A stretch of DNA of 64,000 nt. Origin: Pelosinus fermentans DSM 17108 (lineage in GTDB: Bacteria; Bacillota; Negativicutes; DSM-13327). This document shows, piece after piece, positions 17,030-24,498 of the stretch; position 1 is the first letter of the stretch, and the number at the start of each line of letters is the position of its first letter. A model generated the notes under the pieces. That model was not told the origin of the DNA and made no database searches. It saw only the letters and a program-made list of their open reading frames with translations. The stretch covers positions 1,368,001 through 1,432,000 of the forward strand of contig NZ_AKVN02000001.1 in NCBI RefSeq assembly GCF_000271485.2. The letters run 5' to 3'. Both the position numbers and the translations under genes were made by a program.

Positions 17030-17070
17030 AATAACCTGATCTTCCCTTTGGAAGTTCAGGTTATTTCTTT
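17030..17070 (+). terminator. Terminator after the 3D-domain gene
   Basis: A 16-bp stem with one mismatch (17030-17045 with 17050-17065) and TTTCTTTTT downstream. Confidence 0.85.
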
Positions 17071-17098
17071 TTGAAATGATGAAGTTTTATGTCATAAT
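17071..17098 (+). promoter_or_regulatory. Candidate sigma-A promoter of the pab operon
   Basis: TTGAAA at 17071-17076 and CATAAT at 17093-17098 with a 16-base spacer, about 50 bases before the pabA start. Confidence 0.45.
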
Positions 17099-17149
17099 AG
17101 ACTATAGAAATGGAATTGCTTTTGAACAAAAGTTAGTATGGAGGCACTA

Positions 17150-17725
17150 ATGATTCTTGTAATTGATAATTATGATTCCTTTGTGTATAATTTGGTGCAA
17201 TATCTTGGTGAATTGGGACAGGAAATCCAAGTAGCACGTAATGATAAGATTACTATTTCTGAGATCCAGATGTTATCACCTAGTCATATTTTAATCTCAC
17301 CAGGGCCTTGTACTCCCAATGAAGCCGGTATTAGTTTGCAAACAATCCAGCACTTTAAAGGCATTATACCTATATTAGGTGTATGTCTGGGACATCAGGC
17401 TATCGGTCAGGTATTTGGCGGCGACGTCATAAGGGCAGAACGGCTGGTACATGGTAAAACTTCTATCGTTTGTCATGATGGCAAAGGCATTTTTAAAGGC
17501 CTTACCAGTCCTGTGCGAGCTACTCGCTATCACTCTTTGATTTTAAAAAGGGAAACATTGCCCGAGTGTTTTACAGTTACGGCAGAAACAAAGCAAGGCG
17601 AAATTATGGGAGTGCGCCATAAAGAATATGCGATTGAGGGAGTACAATTTCATCCGGAATCCATATTAACGGAGCATGGGCATAGTATGTTGCAAAACTT
17701 TCTAGATATGAGGGGAATTGTATAG
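17150..17725 (+). CDS. pabA: Aminodeoxychorismate synthase glutamine amidotransferase subunit
   Basis: A 191-residue class I glutamine amidotransferase that supplies ammonia to PabB (and possibly to anthranilate synthase). [20 protein letters not shown] starts the protein. The nucleophilic cysteine is in [16 protein letters not shown] and the His-Glu pair in [14 protein letters not shown]. The ATG at 17150 follows GGAGG by 6 bases, better than the one at 17138. Its stop overlaps the GTG start of pabB (TAGTG). The first gene of a pabA-pabB-pabC operon. Confidence 0.93.
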   Translation: MILVIDNYDSFVYNLVQYLGELGQEIQVARNDKITISEIQMLSPSHILISPGPCTPNEAGISLQTIQHFKGIIPILGVCLGHQAIGQVFGGDVIRAERLVHGKTSIVCHDGKGIFKGLTSPVRATRYHSLILKRETLPECFTVTAETKQGEIMGVRHKEYAIEGVQFHPESILTEHGHSMLQNFLDMRGIV

Positions 17726-19125
17726 TGAAACCAATACTTCGTGAGATTACATCTGACTACTCTGCAGAAGAAGTATATGCATTGTTCTCGAACGAGGAGA
17801 ATAGTGTCTTCTTAGACAGTGCTATGGATGTTGAAAATATGGGCAGATACTCCTTTATTGGCAGAGATCCTTTTTTATTATTTACCAGTAAAGATGCTAG
17901 GATTACGATTCAGGATAATGCAGGAAGACGCAGCGTAGCAGGGAATGCGTTTACAATTTTGAAAGAATTATTAGTTCAATATTCTACAGAAAAGCTTCCT
18001 CACTATCCACCTTTAGCTGGCGGGATTATTGGATACTTTGGCTATGAGATGGGATATTTGCTGGAAGATATAGCGAAAAATGAGCATAATAATAATAAGC
18101 TGCCTGATTGCTGTCTTGGTTTTTATGACACCATACTTATCTTTGATCAACATGAGAAAAAAACATATATTGCATCTACTGGTTTTCCAGAAAAAAATGA
18201 GAAGGAAAGGATAGGTAGAGCCAATCGCCGCATTGCGGAATGGATTGAACTGATGCAGCAAGCTTCTTTTTTAGACGTACCTCGCCAACCGATAGCGCAA
18301 GGTACTTATACGTCCCATTTTACCAAAGAATCCTATTGCAGCATGGTGGAGAAAGCCATTGCATATATTGGCGCAGGTGATATTTTTCAAGTTAATGTAT
18401 CTCAACGATTTTCAGCGGATTTGACGGTGTCTCCTTTCGAGCTATATCGATATCTACGATATATTAATCCTGCGCCTTTTGCTTCTTATTTGAACTTTGG
18501 CGAGGTGGTGGTAGCAAGTACTTCACCTGAGCGATACTTACGATTAGAAGATAGAAGGATTGAAACAAGACCCATTAAAGGGACAAGACCTAGAGGCAGT
18601 GATAAACACTCTGACAGTCAATTAAGGCAGGAGCTTTTGGCTAGTGAGAAGGACCAGGCAGAATTGGTCATGATCATTGATTTGGAGCGTAATGACTTGG
18701 GGCGTGTCTGTGAATTTGGCAGCGTTCGTGTACCCGATCTAATTCGATTAGAAGAGTATCCCACTGTTTTTCATTTGGTGTCGACAGTGACAGGAGAATT
18801 AACCAAAGATAAAGGTATTTTAGATGCTGTCATGGCATCCTTTCCAGGGGGATCTATCACAGGGGCGCCAAAGGTTAGGGCAATGGAAATTATAGCTGAA
18901 CTAGAGCCGGTAAAACGGGGAATTTATACAGGTTCTATCGGTTATATTGATTTTACTGGGGATGCGGATTTAAATATTGTTATACGCACGATTGTTATAC
19001 AAGGAGGACAGGCATATTTTCAAGTTGGCGGAGGGATTGTTGCTGACTCCGTTCCAGAGCTTGAGTACATAGAAACATTGGATAAAGCACGAGCTTTGAT
19101 GGAAGCTCTAGGATTTAAGGGATAA
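17725..19125 (+). CDS. pabB: Aminodeoxychorismate synthase component I
   Basis: A 466-residue chorismate-binding enzyme. It aminates chorismate to 4-amino-4-deoxychorismate for folate. The decisive feature is RPIKGTRPRGSD near residue 287: PabB enzymes carry a catalytic lysine in PIKGT where anthranilate synthases have alanine. Other family motifs are QVNVSQRFSADL, the metal-binding MIIDLERNDLGRVC and GSITGAPKVRAMEII. It starts with GTG overlapping the pabA stop, and pabC follows after 11 bases, which supports p-aminobenzoate rather than tryptophan synthesis. Confidence 0.94.
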   Translation: MKPILREITSDYSAEEVYALFSNEENSVFLDSAMDVENMGRYSFIGRDPFLLFTSKDARITIQDNAGRRSVAGNAFTILKELLVQYSTEKLPHYPPLAGGIIGYFGYEMGYLLEDIAKNEHNNNKLPDCCLGFYDTILIFDQHEKKTYIASTGFPEKNEKERIGRANRRIAEWIELMQQASFLDVPRQPIAQGTYTSHFTKESYCSMVEKAIAYIGAGDIFQVNVSQRFSADLTVSPFELYRYLRYINPAPFASYLNFGEVVVASTSPERYLRLEDRRIETRPIKGTRPRGSDKHSDSQLRQELLASEKDQAELVMIIDLERNDLGRVCEFGSVRVPDLIRLEEYPTVFHLVSTVTGELTKDKGILDAVMASFPGGSITGAPKVRAMEIIAELEPVKRGIYTGSIGYIDFTGDADLNIVIRTIVIQGGQAYFQVGGGIVADSVPELEYIETLDKARALMEALGFKG

Positions 19126-19136
19126 GGGGAAAAGAT

Positions 19137-20015
19137 ATGCACAATAGCTGGATTTATCTAAATGGCAAGTTGATATTAGGCAATGAGGCCGGCATCTCTC
19201 CCTATGATCATGGTTTTTTATATGGTCATGGTTTATTCGAGACTATGAGAGTATATAAGGGGCGAGTATTTTACTTCGCGGAACATGTAAAGCGTTTGCA
19301 TGCAGGCATGAAAATACTAGGGTGGCCTGGCTGCCCTTCTGCAGATGAATTATCGAAAGCCATTTATCAAACGTTGCAGAGAAATGATTTGCAAGAAGCT
19401 ACTGTTCGCTTAACCATATCCCGGGGGACGGGGGCAAGCCGCCCAGATCCCGCTACGTGTGGTAGTCCTACGGTGATCGTATTTGCTGCCCCCATTCAGC
19501 CTCTTGGCGATGATGCCTATAAGCGAGGATGGAGCTTGGCGACGGTCAATATTTGCCGTAATCTTACCTCGCCTTTATGTGCAGTAAAGGCAGCTAACTA
19601 TCTTGATAATATAGTGGCAAAATCAGAAGCAAAAGATAAGGGAGCTAATGAAGCATTATTGTTAAATAGCATGGGTCAGGTTGCAGAAGGTACGATGTGT
19701 AATCTTTTTTTAGTGGTGGAAGGCAGATTAATTACACCTGATAAAAAAAGCGGTTTATTACCAGGTATTACTAGGAATATTGTTTTGGAACTTGCTCAGC
19801 AGGCTGAAATTACCACTGAAGAACGACAAGTAAGTCCTGAGGAACTACTAGGAGCTTCTGAAATTTTTATTACTAGTTCTTTACTGGAAATCATGGCAGT
19901 AACCACGTTGGACGGACGTAAAGTAAATCAAGGGAGAAAGGGTAAGATGACAGCCTTTTTAAGACGGCAGTATCAAAAACATATCCAGGAGTGGCTGTCA
20001 ATTATAAGCGTATAG
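19137..20015 (+). CDS. pabC: Aminodeoxychorismate lyase (class IV PLP enzyme)
   Basis: A 292-residue fold-type IV pyridoxal phosphate enzyme. The lysine that binds PLP is in SPLCAVKAANYLDNIVA near residue 149. GANEALLLNSMGQVAEGT and FITSSLLEIMAV are family motifs, and SPYDHGFLYGHGLFETMR is at the N-terminus. Branched-chain and D-amino acid transaminases share the fold. The operon with pabA and pabB makes aminodeoxychorismate lyase, releasing p-aminobenzoate and pyruvate, the best reading. GGGGAAAA precedes the start. Confidence 0.88.
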   Translation: MHNSWIYLNGKLILGNEAGISPYDHGFLYGHGLFETMRVYKGRVFYFAEHVKRLHAGMKILGWPGCPSADELSKAIYQTLQRNDLQEATVRLTISRGTGASRPDPATCGSPTVIVFAAPIQPLGDDAYKRGWSLATVNICRNLTSPLCAVKAANYLDNIVAKSEAKDKGANEALLLNSMGQVAEGTMCNLFLVVEGRLITPDKKSGLLPGITRNIVLELAQQAEITTEERQVSPEELLGASEIFITSSLLEIMAVTTLDGRKVNQGRKGKMTAFLRRQYQKHIQEWLSIISV

Positions 20016-20272
20016 CTGATAAAATTGGTACTGGAGCCCTGTACTTTTTGTGAGGGTTCTTATGATGAAAATGGATAATTATCGGAAGATGAATAATGGA
20101 ATATGTTATAATAACATAAGAGCTGCGACTGATGAGAGCTGATCCTGATGATGGCTCAAGAAGAAAGTAAAAAGATCTTGATTTCATGAATAGAATAGTA
20201 TATGATTACAAATTGTTGAGATGTGTAAGTTATTAGCACATAGGGACTTATATGTAAAAGCAGAGGCGAAAA

Positions 20273-20893
20273 ATGAGAATGAAAAGTAATATACCCGTAT
20301 ATGAGTCCATTGCAATGGATGTAGCGGAGCGGATTGTTAATGGTGAATTTGCTGTTGGTGATAAGATATCAGGACGTACATTGCTGGCTAGTCAGTACAA
20401 TGTTTCTCCTGAAACCATTCGTAAGGCCATGGGGCTATTAGGCCAGGCAAATGTTGTTGCTGTATCTCAGGGAAAAGAAATTCTAGTACAATCCCAAGAG
20501 CAGGCGGAGGAATTCATACGGCATCACCTGTCCATGCATTCAGCGTATTCTTTAAAACAAGAGCTAGAATTTTTAATGGAAAAGAAAAACGAAATCAATA
20601 ACCGCTTTGATGAAATTATCGTTCAAATTACGCGTTATACTGATCGGCTGAGAAATTTACAACCCTTTAATCCTGTTGAGGTATATGTTTCAGAAAATGC
20701 CAGCGCAGTAGGTCGTTCTGTTGCTCAACTTGGGCTTTGGCAGCGTACAGGTGCCACTCTTATTGCCATCAGAAGAGGAATGGAAGTCATCATATCTCCA
20801 GGATCAGGTGCACTTCTGCAAGCTGGAGATCGTTTAATCGTGGTTGGTTCCGGTGATATTTTGGAAAAAGTGAATACAGTACTGCAAGAATGA
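20273..20893 (+). CDS. GntR-type regulator with RCK_C domain, BusR-like
   Basis: A 206-residue transcription regulator. Residues about 3-75 are a GntR winged helix (AERIVNGEFAVGDKISGRTL, QYNVSPETIRKAMGLLGQ). Residues about 85-130 form a coiled coil. Residues about 133-206 are an RCK_C (TrkA-C) domain with ASAVGRSVAQLGLWQRTGA and LQAGDRLIVVGS. This order and length match BusR of streptococci and lactococci, which binds c-di-AMP and represses a glycine betaine transporter. An osmoprotectant ABC transporter operon is next in the same direction, supporting that role by inference. The 20016-20272 gap before it has a TATAAT-like box near 20107 but no gene. Confidence 0.85.
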   Translation: MRMKSNIPVYESIAMDVAERIVNGEFAVGDKISGRTLLASQYNVSPETIRKAMGLLGQANVVAVSQGKEILVQSQEQAEEFIRHHLSMHSAYSLKQELEFLMEKKNEINNRFDEIIVQITRYTDRLRNLQPFNPVEVYVSENASAVGRSVAQLGLWQRTGATLIAIRRGMEVIISPGSGALLQAGDRLIVVGSGDILEKVNTVLQE

Positions 20894-20897
20894 ATGT

Positions 20898-20955
20898 AAA
20901 AAAGCCCTTTGATAAACAGCACATATCCTGTGATGCTTATCAAAGGGCTTTTTTA
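20898..20955 (+). terminator. Terminator of the BusR-like gene
   Basis: 18-bp perfect stem (20898-20915 with 20938-20955) ending in TTTTTT, directly after the stop codon. Confidence 0.9.
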
Positions 20956-20980
20956 CTATACTAATAGCGGTAAAGTAATA

Positions 20981-21110
20981 AACCGCGAAGGTCGCGAAGA
21001 AATACAAAGAACAGGAAGAGATATTATGGTTATTTCAAATTCTTCGCATATTCGCGATTCAAAATGGTTATGTTTTTAAAGTATCATCGATTTGTCATTG
21101 CGAAGCACTT
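20981..21110. repeat. Dispersed palindromic repeat, family C, with a family D fragment
   Basis: 20981-21060 is a family C element: left arm AACCGCGAAGGTCGCGAAGA, right arm TTCTTCGCATATTCGCGATT, which can pair imperfectly. 21092-21110 (TTTGTCATTGCGAAGCAC) matches the left arm of the family D elements at 31990, 50402 and 55789. Confidence 0.65.
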
Positions 21111-21163
21111 TTCTCAAAGAATAAGCATTAATCAATACTAACAACTTCATTAACGTGGAAAAA

Positions 21164-21203
21164 TTGCTAGTGTCTTGTACGACTAACAATTTTATGATAT
21201 AGT
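21164..21203 (+). promoter_or_regulatory. Promoter of the osmoprotectant operon with overlapping inverted repeat
   Basis: TTGTAC (21175-21180) and TATAGT (21198-21203) are 17 bases apart. An 8-bp inverted repeat with one mismatch, TTGCTAGT (21164-21171) and ACTAACAA (21182-21189), brackets the -35 and is a candidate operator for the BusR-like regulator. Operator use is inferred. Confidence 0.55.
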
Positions 21204-21265
21204 ATAAGTTGTCAGTTTAGGAATGCTATGAGAATCTCTTATAGTTTTGAAGATCTTTGTAACGA

Positions 21266-21336
21266 GTACCTTGTCAGCTTTAACACGGTAGGATAATAGA
21301 CCGCTAGTATTCACTGATTTAGGGCTGATAAGGTAC
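21266..21336 (+). promoter_or_regulatory. Structured untranslated leader of the osmoprotectant operon
   Basis: Between the promoter and the 21370 start is a leader of about 160 bases. GTACCTTGTCAGC (21266-21278) can pair with GCTGATAAGGTAC (21324-21336), 12 of 13 positions, enclosing 45 bases. I do not recognise a known riboswitch class; it may be a long-range fold or an operator pair. Confidence 0.35.
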
Positions 21337-21369
21337 TAGTGCAAGATAATAGGAAAGAGGGGGATTTTA

Positions 21370-22527
21370 ATGATACGTTTCGAAAATATAGTTAAAACTT
21401 ATGAAAATGGGCGAACCGTGGTAGATGGTCTGAATCTGCACATTCGCGAAGGCGAAATACTAGTATTGATCGGTCCTAGCGGCTGCGGAAAAACGACAAC
21501 GATGAAAATGATTAATCGTTTAGTGGAGCCAACGAAGGGAAAAATCTTTATAAAAGATGAGGACATTAGTAAATTAGACCCTGTCCAGCTGCGGAGAAAT
21601 ATTGGTTATGTGATACAAAATATAGGATTACTGCCTCATATGACAATCGCTGAAAATGTAGCTCTTGTTCCGAAACTGAAAAAATGGGATAAGGATGCCT
21701 ATATAGCGCGTGTTAATGAATTGCTTCGCATGGTCAATCTTGATCCTGAAGTGTATGGCAGTCGTTATCCCAATGAATTAAGCGGTGGGCAGCAACAGCG
21801 AATCGGAGTTATTCGCGCAATGGCCGCTGATCCGCCAATTATCTTAATGGATGAACCATTTAGTGCATTGGATCCGATCAGTCGTGAGCAGCTGCAGGAT
21901 GAACTGGTTCGACTGCAAGAAGTAATTTCTAAGACAATCATCTTTGTTACTCATGATATTGATGAAGCAATTAAGATTGCCAATCGTATTTGTATTGTTA
22001 AAGACGGCAATATTGTTCAAGTGGATACACCTGAGAAGATACTGCGTCACCCAGGGAATGAATTTGTTAAAGAGTTTATTGGTGTAAATCGGCTGCAAAA
22101 AGCAGAGGTATTGCCATCCATTCGGGACATCATGGCAAAACCAGTTACTGCACGGCCTAGCAAGGGACTTGCCGAAGCCATCGTGCAGATGAGAAAGCAG
22201 AAAGTGGATACGCTGCTTATCGTGGATTATAAGCAAAAATTACTTGGCAAAGTGAGTGTATGGGATATTCATAATAACTTTCAGAAGGAAGAAATTCTAC
22301 TGAAAGATGTACAGAATCCCGTTATTCATAAAATAAATGTAAATCAGTCGTTAGCAGAAGCCTTACAAATCATTAGTAAACATCATATTGCCTATCTTCC
22401 TGTTGTTAGTGAAGAGAATGAATTAGTAGGGGTTATTACTCGGTCAAGCTTGGTAGATGTTATGGCTGAACGGTTCCAAGAAGTTGAGGGGGGGCTAGTC
22501 ATTGAGGAAGGGGCGATTGTATGTTAA
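21370..22527 (+). CDS. Osmoprotectant ABC transporter ATP-binding protein (OpuCA/ProV-like)
   Basis: A 385-residue ABC ATPase of the glycine betaine/carnitine/choline family. Walker A is GPSGCGKTTTM, the signature is LSGGQQQRIGVIRA and Walker B is PPIILMDEPFSALDP, followed by the switch histidine in FVTHDIDEA. Residues about 255-375 hold two CBS domains (IMAKPVTARPSKGLAEAIVQ and HKINVNQSLAEALQII), as in OpuCA, where they sense ionic strength or bind nucleotides. It overlaps the permease start by 7 bases. GAAAGAGGGGG precedes the start. Confidence 0.92.
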   Translation: MIRFENIVKTYENGRTVVDGLNLHIREGEILVLIGPSGCGKTTTMKMINRLVEPTKGKIFIKDEDISKLDPVQLRRNIGYVIQNIGLLPHMTIAENVALVPKLKKWDKDAYIARVNELLRMVNLDPEVYGSRYPNELSGGQQQRIGVIRAMAADPPIILMDEPFSALDPISREQLQDELVRLQEVISKTIIFVTHDIDEAIKIANRICIVKDGNIVQVDTPEKILRHPGNEFVKEFIGVNRLQKAEVLPSIRDIMAKPVTARPSKGLAEAIVQMRKQKVDTLLIVDYKQKLLGKVSVWDIHNNFQKEEILLKDVQNPVIHKINVNQSLAEALQIISKHHIAYLPVVSEENELVGVITRSSLVDVMAERFQEVEGGLVIEEGAIVC

Positions 22528-23165
22528 CGGATCTTTTTAGTATTTTTCAAACTCGATATGAAGATATATTATTAGCATCCTGGGAACATTTGCAGCTAAC
22601 CTTTATTGCTCTCTTTATTGCCAATCTGATTGCCATTCCCTTAGGTATTTTGTTGACACGTCATAAAAAATGGGCAGAGCCGATTATTGGTGTGGCATCA
22701 GTCTTTCAAACGATTCCTAGTTTGGCGTTACTCGGTTTTATGATACCTTTCCTTGGTATTGGCACATTGCCTGCCATTATTGCATTGACCATATATGGGC
22801 TGCTGCCGATTCTTCGCAACACCTATACGGGTATTGTCGGGGTAACACCTGCTGCCGTGGAGGCGGGTATTGGTATGGGTATGACATCAATGCAAGTGTT
22901 ATTTATGGTGGAACTGCCGATGGCTCTATCTGTCATTATGGCGGGAATACGGACGGCAACTGTATTGATTATTGGGGTGGCTACATTAGCAGCACTGATT
23001 GGTGCAGGGGGGCTGGGCGATTTGATTTTCCGCGGTATTGCTATGGCAAATTCCCCATTAATCCTGGCTGGTGCACTTCCTGCTGCTTTTTTAGCAATTG
23101 CTTTTGATTTTGCACTAAAGCATTTGGAGGATAAAGCACAGCCAAAAGGATTGAGAAGATTATAA
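22521..23165 (+). CDS. Osmoprotectant ABC transporter permease
   Basis: A 214-residue inner membrane protein with about six hydrophobic segments and the BPD_transp_1 EAA loop (AVEAGIGMGMTSMQVLFMVE). Family hallmarks are IPLGILLTRHKKW, FQTIPSLALLGFMIPFLGIG and GAGGLGDLIFRGI. Only one permease gene is present; B. subtilis OpuC uses two (CB and CD), so this one probably works as a homodimer. The 7-base overlap with the ATPase gene indicates coupled translation. Confidence 0.91.
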   Translation: MLTDLFSIFQTRYEDILLASWEHLQLTFIALFIANLIAIPLGILLTRHKKWAEPIIGVASVFQTIPSLALLGFMIPFLGIGTLPAIIALTIYGLLPILRNTYTGIVGVTPAAVEAGIGMGMTSMQVLFMVELPMALSVIMAGIRTATVLIIGVATLAALIGAGGLGDLIFRGIAMANSPLILAGALPAAFLAIAFDFALKHLEDKAQPKGLRRL

Positions 23166-23182
23166 AACGAGGAGATGATAGC

Positions 23183-24079
23183 ATGAGAAAGATTGTTATA
23201 TTGTTACTTAGTGTTTTTATGGTCATGGTGTTTACCGGCTGCTCTTTGTTATCAGGTAAGGATAGCAATAAAGTTGTAATTGGCGGAAAAAACTTTACAG
23301 AACAAGATATCCTGGTCTATATGATGAAATATGTGATTGAAGATCAAACCAAAGTGAAAGTAGAAACAAAAGCTTTTCTTGGAGGGACCAGTGTTGTGGC
23401 TCAAGCAATTGAGCGTGGGGATATTGATATCTATGCTGAATATACAGGTACAGCGCTTATTAATCTTCTCGGGGAGCCGGCAATGAATGATCCTCAGGCT
23501 GCCTATGACAAAGTACAAAAAATGTACCAAGAAAAAAAGCAGATTGTTTGGCTTGAGCCTTTCGGCTTTAACAATACCTATACCTTATCTATGCGCAGTG
23601 ACGAAGCGGAACGTTTAGGAATTAATAGCATTTCTGACCTGGCATCTAAGGCAGATGGGCTTATGCTTGGATGCACCTCAGAGTTTCTGGAACGAGCAGA
23701 TGGGCAAAAAGGTTTAGAAGAGAAATATGGATTTAAATTTGGCGCTACCAGCGGCATGGACCCCGGCTTGACATATGCAGCAGTACGTGATAAAAAGGTT
23801 GATGTTATTGACGGATTTTCTACTGATGGACGTATTGTAGCATTTAATTTGAAGGTCTTAGAGGATGATAAAAAGTTCTTCCCTCCATATTATGCGGCCC
23901 CTATTGTACGAGCAGATGTGTTGGAAAAACATCCTGAAATTGCAGATGCGCTTAAATTACTGGCAGGAAAATTAAATGAAGAAGAGATGGCTAAGCTCAA
24001 TGCAAAAGTAGATTTGGAACAACAGGATCCAAAGGCAGTAGCCAAAGAATGGCTGCAATCCAAAGGGTTAATTAAATAA
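23183..24079 (+). CDS. Osmoprotectant-binding lipoprotein (OpuAC family)
   Basis: A 298-residue substrate-binding protein. The lipoprotein signal ends in MVMVFTGCSLL, with Cys about residue 20 as lipid anchor. The mature part begins VVIGGKNFTEQDILVYMM and contains GDIDIYAEYTGTALINLLG and PYYAAPIVRADVLEKHPE, typical of OpuCC/OsmX-type binding proteins for quaternary amines. GAGGAGATGATAGC precedes the start. It completes the three-gene transporter ended by a 23-bp hairpin. The exact ligand is not shown by sequence. Confidence 0.92.
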   Translation: MRKIVILLLSVFMVMVFTGCSLLSGKDSNKVVIGGKNFTEQDILVYMMKYVIEDQTKVKVETKAFLGGTSVVAQAIERGDIDIYAEYTGTALINLLGEPAMNDPQAAYDKVQKMYQEKKQIVWLEPFGFNNTYTLSMRSDEAERLGINSISDLASKADGLMLGCTSEFLERADGQKGLEEKYGFKFGATSGMDPGLTYAAVRDKKVDVIDGFSTDGRIVAFNLKVLEDDKKFFPPYYAAPIVRADVLEKHPEIADALKLLAGKLNEEEMAKLNAKVDLEQQDPKAVAKEWLQSKGLIK

Positions 24080-24135
24080 AATAGCAAAAGAAGACTTGAC
24101 CGCAGTATAGCCTGGTCAAGTCTTCTTTTGCTATT
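24079..24135 (+). terminator. Perfect 23-bp terminator hairpin
   Basis: 24079-24101 pairs exactly with 24113-24135 around an 11-base loop, directly after the binding-protein stop codon. The sequence ends TTTTGCTATTT. Confidence 0.85.
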
Positions 24136-24210
24136 TATAGATGCCATTGATAAGGAAAAAGATGTTTCTGTAAGAATACATTTTATAGGTGAAAAAAGAT
24201 AAGATTGCAT

Positions 24211-24303
24211 GAACCACAAAGGCACAATGCCGCTGATGCGTCACACAAAGGAGTGCACAAAAAATAATAAAAACCCTTTGTGTCCTTTGCGCCTTTGTGG
24301 TTC
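24211..24303. repeat. Dispersed palindromic repeat, family A (complete)
   Basis: Left arm GAACCACAAAGGCACAATG, middle ACACAAAGGAGTGCACAAAA, right arm CCCTTTGTGTCCTTTGCGCC plus TTTGTGGTTC. The element nearly equals the one at 30593-30689. The rest of the 24136-24498 gap has no gene. Confidence 0.8.
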
Positions 24304-24498
24304 GTTTATCTGTTTTAATTATAGAACTAAATGATTGCTATATCACTATATTTTTATTTATAAAGGTACGAGCGGAGGAAAATAAGTAGTATGGATAGAA
24401 GTTATGGAAAGTATTAGGAATGTAATGAAAAATTAAGGCCCTTTTTAGTTATGCAGCTTTTTACGCCATATTATTTATAGATGACTGGAGAGATGATC

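Noticed and set aside
17150-19125. Anthranilate synthase (trpG-trpE) reading of the pab genes
   Set aside because: PabB has the lysine in PIKGT and a pabC gene follows; no trp genes are nearby.
20125-20175. Hammerhead-ribozyme-like core (CTGATGAG ... GAAA)
   Set aside because: The stem II bases can pair, but the GAAAC core and stem III are not in order, so it looks like chance.
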